From JAFEDN01 sp965651935 (lineage in GTDB: Bacteria; Pseudomonadota; Gammaproteobacteria; Coxiellales; Coxiellaceae), in contig CBFGTC010000002.1 of assembly GCA_965651935.1 (NCBI GenBank), positions 186,001-250,000 of the forward strand: a stretch of DNA of 64,000 bases. Direction: 5' to 3'. The first letter of the stretch is position 1, and each line of letters starts with the position of its first letter. The position numbers and the translations under genes are program-made. The notes beneath the pieces are model-generated. The model made no database searches and had not been told where the DNA came from. It worked only from the letters and a program-made list of their open reading frames with translations. Positions 7,429-16,589 of the stretch are shown here, piece by piece.

Positions 7429-10026
7429 TTAAGGAAGCATGAATAATTCAGAGTTGGTCGATGCTTTTGGATTTGTGCTTGATTGCTGCCCGGAATTTTT
7501 ATTCTGTGCAAAGATATTTTCCTTTGATCTCGCTTTAATCGAGTTAGTAAGCTTATTGTCAAGTGATATTTTCGATTCGGTTGTCTCCAATGGAAGTGTA
7601 TTCCTAGTTTTAGGAGTAACAAGTGTAGATGATTTTAGATTTTTAATAATCAGACTACGAATAAACTGAGCTGTTTCTTTAAATTTGATAAAATCAGTAA
7701 CTGGCTCTTTAATTGAATCAATTTGCGTAATTATGATTATAAAACTATCATTTTTCAATATTTCAGGATGTTGCAAGGCCGTTATTAAAAGACCATTCAC
7801 GGAATGGCTAATATCTAAAAAATCAGCTTTGGCGAATAGAGTAGTAAGGGAAAGATTTGTGTGTTTTTTAAATTCATCGTTAAATGACTTATATAGTATA
7901 TATTGTTGTTGCTTAACAATTTTAGCTCGTAACTCAACTAATTTATCAAAATTTTTACTCGGATCTAAATCTCTCGTTTCGTATAAACTTTTACCTTCTA
8001 CACTTATTTTAATTTGTGTATTTATAAATGATATCATTTGATCTAAACTATTTAAAGATTGTATGTAAGATTCAAGATTATCTTTGTTGTTATTATTAAT
8101 ATAGTAATGATAAAGATTTTCTAATTTAACCCTCAAATCAGGTACTGATTTTGAGTTCAAAATGCTAATCGACCAAGATTCTTTTGGTAAAAAACTAATC
8201 AATTTTAAAAAACCCTCTAAATAATTTGGATGTTTGATATGTTTAAGGGCAGATGCCAACGGGACGGTTTCTATATGGGTAATTAGACGCACACGATCTG
8301 GAGTAAAATATTTCTTAAAATCATCCTCAGTGCATTTTAAAAATTTACCTTGAGAATTTTCCTCTAGGACTGCTTCCATATCTGTATCAAGTAATACTTT
8401 CATTACCAGTTTTTTGTACTTCTCATCGGGAATTGGAATATTAACCATTCCTTTATTAACAAATTTTTGTTCTTCAAAGCAGAAAAAATGACTTTCATAG
8501 GGAATTTGAGGGTGCCGTAAGGGAATGCCTGCTTTAGAATATATCGTTGATGGAGATAATAATTCTTCCAAAGCGATGAGAGACTCAGCCAATTTTGAAT
8601 CTCGCTGGTAAATTTTTCTATAAGAGTGTATAAACTTATTTAAATATTCTATTCTTAGCTTGATGGTTAATTTAATTTTCTCAGCTCTATTAATAAATTG
8701 TTGTTTTTGGGGAAAATCTTGTGTTGTTTTAAGTTCTACTATTCTACTATTTAATTTGTCTAATATTTGTATATGTTGTTTTGATTCAAAAAAATGGTTT
8801 ACTGCTACTATCATCTCAATTAAAGAAACATCATCGGTAATTGTTAAATTACGAAAACTAGAATCTTTATACCTAAGATCATTTATATACAATCTGCGGG
8901 TATTTTCTATATAATATTCATTATAGAAATGACCATCATTTCGAATAGTCAATCTGAAGTCAATATCTATGCCAGTGTCGAATATAAATAATTTTGTCCC
9001 TTGAAGTTTTTTATTCTGATAATTTTTTCCGATGATATCCGGATCGCCCGCTAAGAAACTAAAAATGTTAAAGGTAGCATTATCATGGCCTAAAATTTGA
9101 TTACTATTATTTCCCTCACAAACAGGTGTATAATTACCGTGATTAATAATATAGTCGCTTCCGGCAACAGCTTCTTTTAAATCAATCAGATCAGTATTAA
9201 ATTCAATTTTTAAAATGGGAAATTTTTCAATCTCGTTTTGATTGATTTTGACCTTTGCCAGACCGGGTTTCGGCGTAACTGGCGGTTGCAAATTATTTTT
9301 GTGTTTGTCTTTATTGTATTTTTCTATTTGTTTTGCGTAATCGATATGTAGTTGAGAGGTTGCCAGGATTTGATTTTTTGTCGCTTCAATTAATGCCAGT
9401 TCAACTTTGGAGGTGGGTAACCCTAAAATTTTAGAAATGTCCATGGCGAGATATTCATCAATAACAGTCGTATGGATGCCTTGGTTATTATAAATTTTTT
9501 TAGTTTTATCTAATACAGATTGGGGATTAACTGCGACAAATTTACCTAATTTAAACATTCCCGTTTTTTTCGAGTCCTTAATGATGAATCCCGCTGTTGT
9601 GCCTTCACTTTTAGGACCGAAAATTTGAATTTTTGTTTCGTGAATATACTCCATTCCTTTAATGTTAGTTAATTTATATTCAGGTAACTCTTTTTTTTGT
9701 TGTGCAGGGGTATTTTTTTCAGAAAATTTAGGAGTTTCAGAAGGTAGAGTCAAATCCTCTTCCTTTTTTTCTTCCTCTGAATCGTTAGACGTCTGAGAAA
9801 TAGTCTCAGGACTATTCTCGTCTAGATTTTCTTGGATTAAGCTGGAGCTACTCGTGCTGTTCTGGTTTTGAGCTTCTAGGCTTGAACTGAGGTCGCTAGT
9901 GCTATTTTCGTTTTGAGCTTCTAAGATTGAGTTGGAGTTGTTAAGACTATTCTTATCGTGAGTTTTTTGGATTTCACTGGAGTTGCTATTATCATTATTA
10001 GATATTGAGTTTTCTCTTTCTTTCAC
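7429..10026 (-). CDS. Large effector-like protein with kinase-fold motifs
   Basis: 865 residues from a GTG start; cytosolic, no signal peptide. Residues 1-115 are low complexity (Ser/Asn/Glu) and contain a repeated LEAQN-x-NSTS unit (about 36-44 and 51-59). Residues 120-360 have the layout of atypical protein or lipid kinases (HipA/PI-kinase-like): a Gly-rich strand pair (FGPKSEGTTAGFIIKD), a candidate ATP-anchoring Lys (GMFKLG, K159), an E-x-x-A helix (IDEYLAMDISKILGLPTSKV), a candidate catalytic loop GDPDIIGKN (D328, N335) and a metal-binding-like FDTG (D350). The remaining 500 residues are helical and unrecognised. The kinase assignment is inferred from motif order only. The size, repeats and neighbours suggest a secreted effector. 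Confidence 0.45.
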   Translation of the reverse strand: MKERENSISNNDNSNSSEIQKTHDKNSLNNSNSILEAQNENSTSDLSSSLEAQNQNSTSSSSLIQENLDENSPETISQTSNDSEEEKKEEDLTLPSETPKFSEKNTPAQQKKELPEYKLTNIKGMEYIHETKIQIFGPKSEGTTAGFIIKDSKKTGMFKLGKFVAVNPQSVLDKTKKIYNNQGIHTTVIDEYLAMDISKILGLPTSKVELALIEATKNQILATSQLHIDYAKQIEKYNKDKHKNNLQPPVTPKPGLAKVKINQNEIEKFPILKIEFNTDLIDLKEAVAGSDYIINHGNYTPVCEGNNSNQILGHDNATFNIFSFLAGDPDIIGKNYQNKKLQGTKLFIFDTGIDIDFRLTIRNDGHFYNEYYIENTRRLYINDLRYKDSSFRNLTITDDVSLIEMIVAVNHFFESKQHIQILDKLNSRIVELKTTQDFPQKQQFINRAEKIKLTIKLRIEYLNKFIHSYRKIYQRDSKLAESLIALEELLSPSTIYSKAGIPLRHPQIPYESHFFCFEEQKFVNKGMVNIPIPDEKYKKLVMKVLLDTDMEAVLEENSQGKFLKCTEDDFKKYFTPDRVRLITHIETVPLASALKHIKHPNYLEGFLKLISFLPKESWSISILNSKSVPDLRVKLENLYHYYINNNNKDNLESYIQSLNSLDQMISFINTQIKISVEGKSLYETRDLDPSKNFDKLVELRAKIVKQQQYILYKSFNDEFKKHTNLSLTTLFAKADFLDISHSVNGLLITALQHPEILKNDSFIIIITQIDSIKEPVTDFIKFKETAQFIRSLIIKNLKSSTLVTPKTRNTLPLETTESKISLDNKLTNSIKARSKENIFAQNKNSGQQSSTNPKASTNSELFMLP

Positions 10027-10273
10027 AGGGTTATCTCGCCTTTATATTTACATAAATTATTAATAATTTAACATTGTTTGATTAAATAAAGATTAATAGA
10101 TTCTTAAGGTAAACTTAATAGCTCTGTACTGGACATCTTTTTAAACATGGTCATGTTCTTCTCAGAGGGCTTAGAAGAGATATTTGGTTAAGATGATCTT
10201 TATTTGGACATTTTTTTATGTTATTCTTTTCTCGTTAAGTGAAATAAATTATTATTGTTGATAGAGGGCGAAA

Positions 10274-10876
10274 ATGAGAAATGAGAATAAAGATAATTTT
10301 GGATTATCAAACAAAAACACAATTGATTCAGAAAAAAATATTAAAAAGAGAAAGTCACCGTCTACTGAAGATGTACAAACAAAGCTAGATGAAGTCAATA
10401 AAAAAATTAAAGAAAAATTTTCCAAAGTAATAACTAATCCTTTCGAGACTATCCCAATGGAAAATATTCCATTGGGAAAAACAAATTTACCCAATAAAAA
10501 TAAAAAAATTGATAATTTAATGAAACAGGTTGCTGAACAGAAAAGGAATAATTTAATACTCAAAGAAAAATTAAAAAAGGTCGAAGAAATTTATCAAAGG
10601 GAGTCTGGAGAATACAAAAAGCAGATTGAAGGCTTAAATAATATAATAATTCTCTTTAAGGAAAAGTTAACAAAACAAACACAAATTAATTTAACGCTGC
10701 AAAAACAATTGAACAAAAAAGTATATCCAAAAAAACAAACTTCAGGGAGTGGTCAAGAGACAAAACGTCATGACAAAGCATCACCATATTCGTCGAAACT
10801 CGGTGGGATATTTAAAAGTTCTAACAGCTTAGCGGCTGATGCCAATGAAATCTTGGATCCTTTGAAGATAAAATAG
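10274..10876 (+). CDS. Coiled-coil protein with a basic, NLS-like cluster
   Basis: 200 residues, highly charged, with no signal peptide or membrane segment. The cluster KNIKKRKSP (basic residues 24-27) resembles a monopartite nuclear localisation signal. Residues 75-145 form a predicted coiled coil (KKIDNLMKQVAEQKRNNLIL and onwards), followed by a Ser/Gly-rich tail. A GAGG ribosome binding site sits before the ATG. It is divergent from the kinase-like gene, and the 247 bases between them should hold both promoters. I do not recognise the family. The composition suggests a host-directed effector, but that is inference. Confidence 0.5.
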   Translation: MRNENKDNFGLSNKNTIDSEKNIKKRKSPSTEDVQTKLDEVNKKIKEKFSKVITNPFETIPMENIPLGKTNLPNKNKKIDNLMKQVAEQKRNNLILKEKLKKVEEIYQRESGEYKKQIEGLNNIIILFKEKLTKQTQINLTLQKQLNKKVYPKKQTSGSGQETKRHDKASPYSSKLGGIFKSSNSLAADANEILDPLKIK

Positions 10877-10921
10877 TCTTTTTTTATTTAAAGTTTTATA
10901 ATTTTTACGCTGTAAATTTTT

Positions 10922-10948
10922 GAAAGGGAGAATCGCGTTCTCCCTTTC
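10922..10948 (+). terminator. Intrinsic terminator between convergent genes
   Basis: Perfect 11-bp arms (10922-10932 and 10938-10948, GAAAGGGAGAA and its complement) with a 5-nt loop, followed on the plus strand by a short T-rich stretch. It lies between the ends of the coiled-coil gene and the YbdK-type ligase gene and could serve both. Confidence 0.6.
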
Positions 10949-10952
10949 TTGA

Positions 10953-12086
10953 TTAAACATCCGTCTTAGGATGGCCTGCCCAAAGGTCTATTTGCATTCT
11001 AACTACGTCGTTTAATGAGTTTATCTCGCTATAGCATTTTCTTAGCCAATTGGCGCCATTTTCACGTTTGTTAACTGCATTTCGAATCAATGTTAAAGCT
11101 TCAGAATTACCTAACTCTGCTGCATGGTTTTTAAGAATCTCGCAAGTTAATAAAATATCTTCGGCAATGGGCATATGGTGTTCATGGAAAGGATCAATCA
11201 GTTCTGCGTCAAATCCATATCGAGCAGCTCGAAAACGATTGGTAAAATAAGCTAAATAAATATCCCGGGAAACTTCATCTCGATGCTCTAGCAGATAATG
11301 TGCTAATGTTTGCGCGTAAGCCGCCAATTCAGCAGCTTTGCCGACAGTGAGGGGAGTATCGCTAATGCGAATCTCCACCGTTCCGTATTCTGGTTTGGGA
11401 CGAATATCCCAATAAAAGTCCTTCATACTTTTAATAATCTTCAATCTGATCATTTTTTTATAATGATTTATAAAATCAATCCAAGTTGAGAGCCAGGGGG
11501 GGGTGCCACTAAGTGGAAACGCGCTGACAATGGCTAAACGGGAACAATCGAAGGAAGTATCGACGCCCTGGTGGAAGGGGGATGCGGCAGATAATGCTAT
11601 AAAATGGGGTAAATATCGAGCAAAAGCATGACATAAATATAAGGCATCGTCGCCATTAGCGCAGGCAATATGAATATGTTGACCAAAAACAGTAAATTGC
11701 TTGGCTAAATAACCATATTGTTCTGACAAACTAGCAAAACGTTCGGAAGGATATATCCGCTGTTCATTCCATCTCTGGAAGGGATGTGCGCCGCCACCGC
11801 AAATTCCAATGTGGGCTTGATAGGCCTCTTGGACCAGAATATCCCGCAAGTGATTTAGCTCGGTTATTAACGAAGAATAGGAGCTATGAATTGAAGAGTT
11901 AATTTCAATCATTGATTGGGTAATTTCCGGTTTTATTTCGCCTGTATATGAAATTTCTGAAAGCCGCCGTACTAAATCCCTTGACTCCATGGCTAAATTA
12001 AAATTTTGTAAGTCCACCAATTGTAATTCTAATTCCACGCCTATGGTCAGTTCTGAATTTTCTTTAAAAGGCAAATCTATGCTCAT
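10953..12086 (-). CDS. YbdK-family carboxylate-amine ligase (GCS2 superfamily)
   Basis: 377 residues. The N terminus reads LTIGVELELQLVD, the metal/ATP-binding strand of the glutamate-cysteine ligase type 2 family. Further family motifs are KPEITQSMIEINS, HIGICGGGAHPF, FGQHIHIACANGD and the late GTVEIRISDTPL. YbdK-like proteins have weak or no glutamate-cysteine ligase activity and an unsettled physiological substrate. I place the start at the ATG at 12084-12086 because GAGGTT precedes it at good spacing; an upstream in-frame ATG at 12110 would overlap the antiporter gene. The antiporter stop lies one base before this start, so the pair is an operon, probably translationally coupled. Length is normal for the family. 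Confidence 0.85.
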   Translation of the reverse strand: MSIDLPFKENSELTIGVELELQLVDLQNFNLAMESRDLVRRLSEISYTGEIKPEITQSMIEINSSIHSSYSSLITELNHLRDILVQEAYQAHIGICGGGAHPFQRWNEQRIYPSERFASLSEQYGYLAKQFTVFGQHIHIACANGDDALYLCHAFARYLPHFIALSAASPFHQGVDTSFDCSRLAIVSAFPLSGTPPWLSTWIDFINHYKKMIRLKIIKSMKDFYWDIRPKPEYGTVEIRISDTPLTVGKAAELAAYAQTLAHYLLEHRDEVSRDIYLAYFTNRFRAARYGFDAELIDPFHEHHMPIAEDILLTCEILKNHAAELGNSEALTLIRNAVNKRENGANWLRKCYSEINSLNDVVRMQIDLWAGHPKTDV

Positions 12087-12087
12087 T

Positions 12088-13296
12088 CTAACCTCGTGTA
12101 TTAGCCGCATTGGAAACCACTTCGCCTGCTTTTAATAATCCCCACTGAGTGGCAATTGGGCTAATTAAATTGAGTACGGCTACCGCCGCTGAAATAATAA
12201 TGACGAGTTGAGAACCGAGTTCTGGATTTAAGTTAATAAGCATAAAAGACATGCCGATAGCAACACCTGCCATGGAGGTTAGAGACAGGGATATAGATAA
12301 TGCTTGTGCACCGGTTAAGCGGCTGGATTTGGCAAATAAAAAAACCCCCGCGGTTTTGGCTGCGAATCGAATCAAAATAAACGCGAGTACGGCGACTGTT
12401 TCTTGCCATAGTCCTCGCGGTTGTAAATAGATGCCGATTAAAACAAATAGAATAATCAAAAAAAATCGCGCCAAAGGGCCAAAATCGATGTTGGTTAAAA
12501 TATGTTTCTGATCAAAATTTCGTGCCGCCAAGCCAAAGATGAACAGGGTCAACATGGTAGAAAGGTGGAGCATCCGCGCTAAACCAATGGCCAAAATAGT
12601 CGTGCCAACAAATAAAACAAATTGTCTTTCAGTGGATTTGCCCGTTAAATGAGCAAAAAATTTAATTACAATTAACATGGCGAAAGCTAATACAATTGCT
12701 CCTAATAGCTGGTAGACAACTTGGGCGAATATCTGTGAAAGAGAAATAATATGTAACTGGGTAAACGGGAGTAGGGCGGTAAAGACGACTAGCCCAAATA
12801 AATTATTTAAACTAGTTAAAATGATAGCTCGGCGAGTAGCGGGTCCATGTGAATCAATATCATGGATCACCATCAGTAATACCGCGGGTGAAGTCACAAT
12901 GGCAATGGTTGCTGCTAATGCAGCAGGGAGCCAAGGTAGTCCCAAAATGGATAGGGCTGCAAATAGTAAAAGAAAAGTTAAACCCGATTCCGTTATGGAG
13001 ATTAATAATAAATAACGATCATTACGCAGCCAGCTAAAATCCAAATGACGGCCTATCTCAAATAAAACTAAACCGAGAGAAATATCGATGAAAAGCCGGC
13101 TTTGTTCTAGAATGGAAGGATCAACTATATTAAATGCGGCAGGGCCAATCAAAAAACCAATGACAATATAGCCAAAAATTCTGGGTAAAAATCGAATTTT
13201 TTTGGCTAATTCTCCGCCCAATAATCCTAATAAAAGTATAAGGCCAAAAAGTATGGTTGAACCAATACGTAGAGGCGTTTGAAAAAAGTGAAACAT
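12088..13296 (-). CDS. CPA2-type monovalent cation:proton antiporter
   Basis: 402 residues, about 12 membrane helices, no signal peptide. Family features include LPRIFGYIVIGFLIGPAAFN, a helix ending SLGLVLFEIGRHLDFSWLR, and ATIAIVTSPAVLLMVIHDID, typical of Na+/H+ and Kef-type exchangers. It lacks the C-terminal TrkA-N and TrkA-C regulatory domains of KefB/KefC and ends soon after the last helix, so it is a short, unregulated form. It should exchange K+ or Na+ for H+ at the inner membrane. It is the first gene of a two-gene unit with the YbdK-type ligase. That pairing is curious because Kef systems respond to glutathione derivatives; any link is inference. Confidence 0.8.
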   Translation of the reverse strand: MFHFFQTPLRIGSTILFGLILLLGLLGGELAKKIRFLPRIFGYIVIGFLIGPAAFNIVDPSILEQSRLFIDISLGLVLFEIGRHLDFSWLRNDRYLLLISITESGLTFLLLFAALSILGLPWLPAALAATIAIVTSPAVLLMVIHDIDSHGPATRRAIILTSLNNLFGLVVFTALLPFTQLHIISLSQIFAQVVYQLLGAIVLAFAMLIVIKFFAHLTGKSTERQFVLFVGTTILAIGLARMLHLSTMLTLFIFGLAARNFDQKHILTNIDFGPLARFFLIILFVLIGIYLQPRGLWQETVAVLAFILIRFAAKTAGVFLFAKSSRLTGAQALSISLSLTSMAGVAIGMSFMLINLNPELGSQLVIIISAAVAVLNLISPIATQWGLLKAGEVVSNAANTRG

Positions 13297-13688
13297 GCTA
13301 AGTCGCCCTGATAGCTAAAAATCCATTAAATTATATAGATCTTATTACTCAGGGTCAATTTTATATGATTTAATGCAGATAAACTCATTTAAGAAGTTTT
13401 CGCAGTAAAATTTAACTGGGTTTATCTGTCTTCTGGTCTCTGGTGTTGTTTCTAAAATGTGTTATTATGCATTTTCTAAATTATTTTCAACAAATAAATT
13501 AATTAACAACACATGAGACTTTTGTTGTCTTTTATCTGTGGAAATATTCAGTAATACTGTAGTCATTAACGAAAATCTGGAATTTAATAACTGTATGACT
13601 AATCTGCAAATTTAGTTGTTGTTTTTTTGTAAAAGATATTTGATAATTGTTTGGCTCATGGGGGCGAATAATAATCAAAGGAAAAATG
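13297..13688. other. Upstream region between divergent genes
   Basis: About 390 AT-rich bases between the antiporter gene (minus) and the F-box gene (plus). It should contain both promoters. I see no gene, RNA or strong hairpin in it. The AAAGGA at 13677-13682 is the ribosome binding site of the F-box gene. Confidence 0.4.
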
Positions 13689-15353
13689 ATGTCAAAAGAA
13701 AACTTAGATCATAAAGAAGATTTTTCGTTTCAAAACATGCCAAATGTTATTTTAGTTGAGACTATGCAATTTTTGAGTATTTTTTCTCTGATCGCAGTAT
13801 GCCACGTTTCAAAAAAAATGAAAGATCTAATACAAAATAATCCGAGAATATTGCTTAATATCTCTAAATTTTCTTTTCCATATCTTCAAGCTTTTTTCGC
13901 AAATATAAAAGAATCTGACAAGAATACCTTGGCGTCTTTTGGTCGATCATTGGAGGTAAGTTTGAATAAGTATGTGAGTATATTTAATGATAATTTTGAA
14001 TGGAAAATTTTAAATGCGTCAGTTGCACCCATTGTTGAATTAAAAACGTATTCAAAACAGGTAGGGATAAGAAATTTTTATGGTGCTATTAATTTTTTAC
14101 GTAAAAATGGAGTTGTTCCTCACTTACTAAATTTGCGTATCTTATCAGGAGTAACCCTTACAGAAATATTATATAAATCGTCTATAAAAACTGATATGAA
14201 AAATCTTGCTGAGTATGGAAAATATGATTCAAAGCTTGTAAAAAAAGATAAAGAGTGTATTTACTATCTTGATCAAATTTTTAAATTGGTACTAGAATAT
14301 TACTATCCCTCTTTTGTTTCTAAATTTAAATTTGATTGCAATGAAACGTTTGATTTTGATGCCGTTGTAACGAGAATTTTAAGCGCGATTAAAAATGAAA
14401 ACAACCAATTGTCACCTGATCGGCGAAATGAGTTGCTAGCGAAATTTTATGTAATTACCTATGTTTGTCTTAAGTTTAATTATTTTTCACTTATAATAAA
14501 CGATTCGTCTCTTAAGAAATTAACAACTACTGTAGCTGCCAGAAATAAAATTTTGTATTACTGCGCTGAGTTTGGCCAAATGGAATTATTTACATATCAT
14601 TTCAATAAGTTAATAGAATTATCTCTTTTAAATCAATTTAATAAAAAACAAATAATCCAATGCTCCATTAAGTTCCAGGACCTTCGTCCATTAATAATAA
14701 TGTTTAAATGTACAAACAAGTTGAGCTTTGATAACGATAAATTTTGTCATCCGGAGAGAAAGAATTCGATTCTATACGAGATACATTATGCACGAAATCC
14801 CATGATGACTTATACTATGCTGGCCAAACTTGAAATTCCAAAAATGCAATTGCAAGATAAGTTTATCACTATTTATCAGATTGAACGGCTTGGCTTAAAG
14901 CGTGTGGAAAATTTTTTAGCTATATGGAAAAAACAAATTATAAATCCTGAATCAAAGACTGTATATCAAAATGAACTTCGGGAGTTAATCTTATGTTTAA
15001 TGTTACAAAGTATCCAATTTATATCTGATTTGGAAGCGCTGTTAATGTTAATCATTAATTATCTAGATGACATTGATGTCGCTTGTAAAATGGATAATAA
15101 CATCGATTATAAAAAATACGACGGTAAAACTCTAATTGAAATCGCTGCTCATAAAGGATTCTCTAAATTAGTAGAATACTTAATTTCCAAAGGCGCTAAA
15201 AAATTACTTGAGGCATATCAATTAGCTAAAGAAGATAAACTGACCAGCGAATCTAAAAAATTATGTATTCAATATTTACAAAAAAGCATAAATAAAAGTA
15301 AAACTAAAAATAAAAAAACAGATTCTGAACAAGCTGTATCCATGAGAAAATGA
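13689..15353 (+). CDS. F-box/ankyrin-like effector candidate
   Basis: 555 residues from the ATG at 13689, chosen because AAAGGA precedes it by six bases; the frame also continues upstream to a TTG. Residues 14-50 form an F-box-like segment (QNMPNVILVETMQFLS, then IAVCHVSKKMKDLI). The body is helical and Lys/Leu-rich, and near 510-545 there is a recognisable ankyrin repeat (DGKTLIEIAAHKGFSKLVEY then LISKGAK). No signal peptide or membrane segment. F-box plus ankyrin is the architecture of bacterial effectors that hijack host SCF ubiquitin ligases; secretion and targets are inferred. It is the intact counterpart of the broken gene at 1526-3314. Confidence 0.65.
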   Translation: MSKENLDHKEDFSFQNMPNVILVETMQFLSIFSLIAVCHVSKKMKDLIQNNPRILLNISKFSFPYLQAFFANIKESDKNTLASFGRSLEVSLNKYVSIFNDNFEWKILNASVAPIVELKTYSKQVGIRNFYGAINFLRKNGVVPHLLNLRILSGVTLTEILYKSSIKTDMKNLAEYGKYDSKLVKKDKECIYYLDQIFKLVLEYYYPSFVSKFKFDCNETFDFDAVVTRILSAIKNENNQLSPDRRNELLAKFYVITYVCLKFNYFSLIINDSSLKKLTTTVAARNKILYYCAEFGQMELFTYHFNKLIELSLLNQFNKKQIIQCSIKFQDLRPLIIMFKCTNKLSFDNDKFCHPERKNSILYEIHYARNPMMTYTMLAKLEIPKMQLQDKFITIYQIERLGLKRVENFLAIWKKQIINPESKTVYQNELRELILCLMLQSIQFISDLEALLMLIINYLDDIDVACKMDNNIDYKKYDGKTLIEIAAHKGFSKLVEYLISKGAKKLLEAYQLAKEDKLTSESKKLCIQYLQKSINKSKTKNKKTDSEQAVSMRK

Positions 15354-15373
15354 AAGTTTAATCTGAGTATAAA

Positions 15374-16465
15374 TCAGCTCGCAGATGGGGTAACCGCTGC
15401 ATGGCCAGTTAAGAAATGGTTCTCAATCCTAGGGTTGTCTTTTGTGGATTTTCTAGCATTTGCAAATAGACTATTAAAAACAATTTCAGTCTTATCTATT
15501 CTCGACAAAGTTCGTTTTTGCATACGCTCACTATCTATTGTTTTTTTAACATAGGCTATTATATTACAAGATAAATCCAAAATGGTTTTGCCTAATAATA
15601 GTCCCCCAATAATACCGGTTCCAGGCAGTGGCAAGAACAGGCATATTATACCAATGGCTGAACATGCAAAATTTATGGTTCTTTTAAGGGTTATTTTTTT
15701 TAAGAATTGGAATAAAGTTAATTTAAAATCAATTAGATTAGTGGTCAAATCCGCGATATCAGAACCAACAGAGGTGGAAGTGGCAACGGTGAGCAAAGTG
15801 GTGGCCGCGGTGACCAAAAATTTTCGATTATTACTTAACGATTGCAACTCAGTACTTCGTTGTTGATGGAAATGATGAATTGATTTTCGACATTGTGTTA
15901 AAGCATCGTTTTTTTCTTGTTCCTTCGATTCTTGGCTAGAAAAATTTTGGATGTCAGAAAAAGGCAAACCCAATTTTTTTAAAACTTCAGCTTGATCCTT
16001 ATCATTTGAAATATTTGATTTGTCTATTTCGGTGAAGCGCGTTTCGATCAAGGATAATCTTTCTTGCAATTCAGACATTTTATCTGTACAAAATGTACCT
16101 TTATTGCTTTCTTTAAAGAATTCAATATATGAAAAAAACTCATTTTTCAATATATTATAGTTAATCTTATGCTTTTCAAAATCCCTAAAAATCTGTAACA
16201 GCTTTCTTTTATATTCTTCTAAATTAAGATAATAATCAGCGATTATAGTGAGTATTCTATCTATTGTGTCAATGTAAAAATCTAATTCCTCGTTAGTTTC
16301 AGCTTGATATAAAAAATTAATAAGATCAACAACTTGATGAGATAATTTTACATCGAGACTGTCGCTTTCTTCATAGGGTTTTAAAAAATTACGTATACTC
16401 TGGCTAATTTCTTCAAGGCTTTTATCATTTTCAGTTATTTTCGATTTCATTGCACACGATCTCAT
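15374..16465 (-). CDS. Coiled-coil protein with a hydrophobic hairpin
   Basis: 363 residues. Residues 1-215 are charged, helical and probably coiled coil. Then come a moderately hydrophobic Ala/Thr/Ser stretch (about 215-235) and a strong hydrophobic hairpin at about 263-307 (INFACSAIGIICLFLPLPG, TGIIGGLLLG), followed by a basic tail. This suits a protein that inserts into a membrane through its C-terminal part, as several effectors of intracellular bacteria do. The ribosome binding site is weak (AGAAG close to the ATG); a second ATG five codons in is an alternative start. I do not recognise the family. It is convergent with the F-box gene, 20 bases apart. Confidence 0.5.
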   Translation of the reverse strand: MRSCAMKSKITENDKSLEEISQSIRNFLKPYEESDSLDVKLSHQVVDLINFLYQAETNEELDFYIDTIDRILTIIADYYLNLEEYKRKLLQIFRDFEKHKINYNILKNEFFSYIEFFKESNKGTFCTDKMSELQERLSLIETRFTEIDKSNISNDKDQAEVLKKLGLPFSDIQNFSSQESKEQEKNDALTQCRKSIHHFHQQRSTELQSLSNNRKFLVTAATTLLTVATSTSVGSDIADLTTNLIDFKLTLFQFLKKITLKRTINFACSAIGIICLFLPLPGTGIIGGLLLGKTILDLSCNIIAYVKKTIDSERMQKRTLSRIDKTEIVFNSLFANARKSTKDNPRIENHFLTGHAAVTPSAS

Positions 16466-16589
16466 TCTTCTGGCATGTTTATTATTTTGAAGGAGAAATG
16501 TTAAAAAAATATTAGAGGTGTACGCTTAGTGATCAATTTTTTTTGATAAAAATAATAGCAAGTCCGGTTTTGGCCTAATTTGCGTTTTG

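Noticed and set aside
7439..8914. Several plus-strand open frames within this stretch
   Set aside because: They lie antisense to the 865-residue gene, have no ribosome binding sites and show no recognisable protein; they are shadows of an AT-rich gene.
10953..10990. tRNA-like or rRNA fragments in intergenic regions
   Set aside because: Scanning for T-loop sequences and clover-leaf pairs in all gaps gave no credible candidate.
12088..13296. KefB/KefC glutathione-gated K+ efflux system
   Set aside because: The protein lacks the TrkA-N nucleotide-binding domain and ends after the membrane part; only the general antiporter family can be supported.
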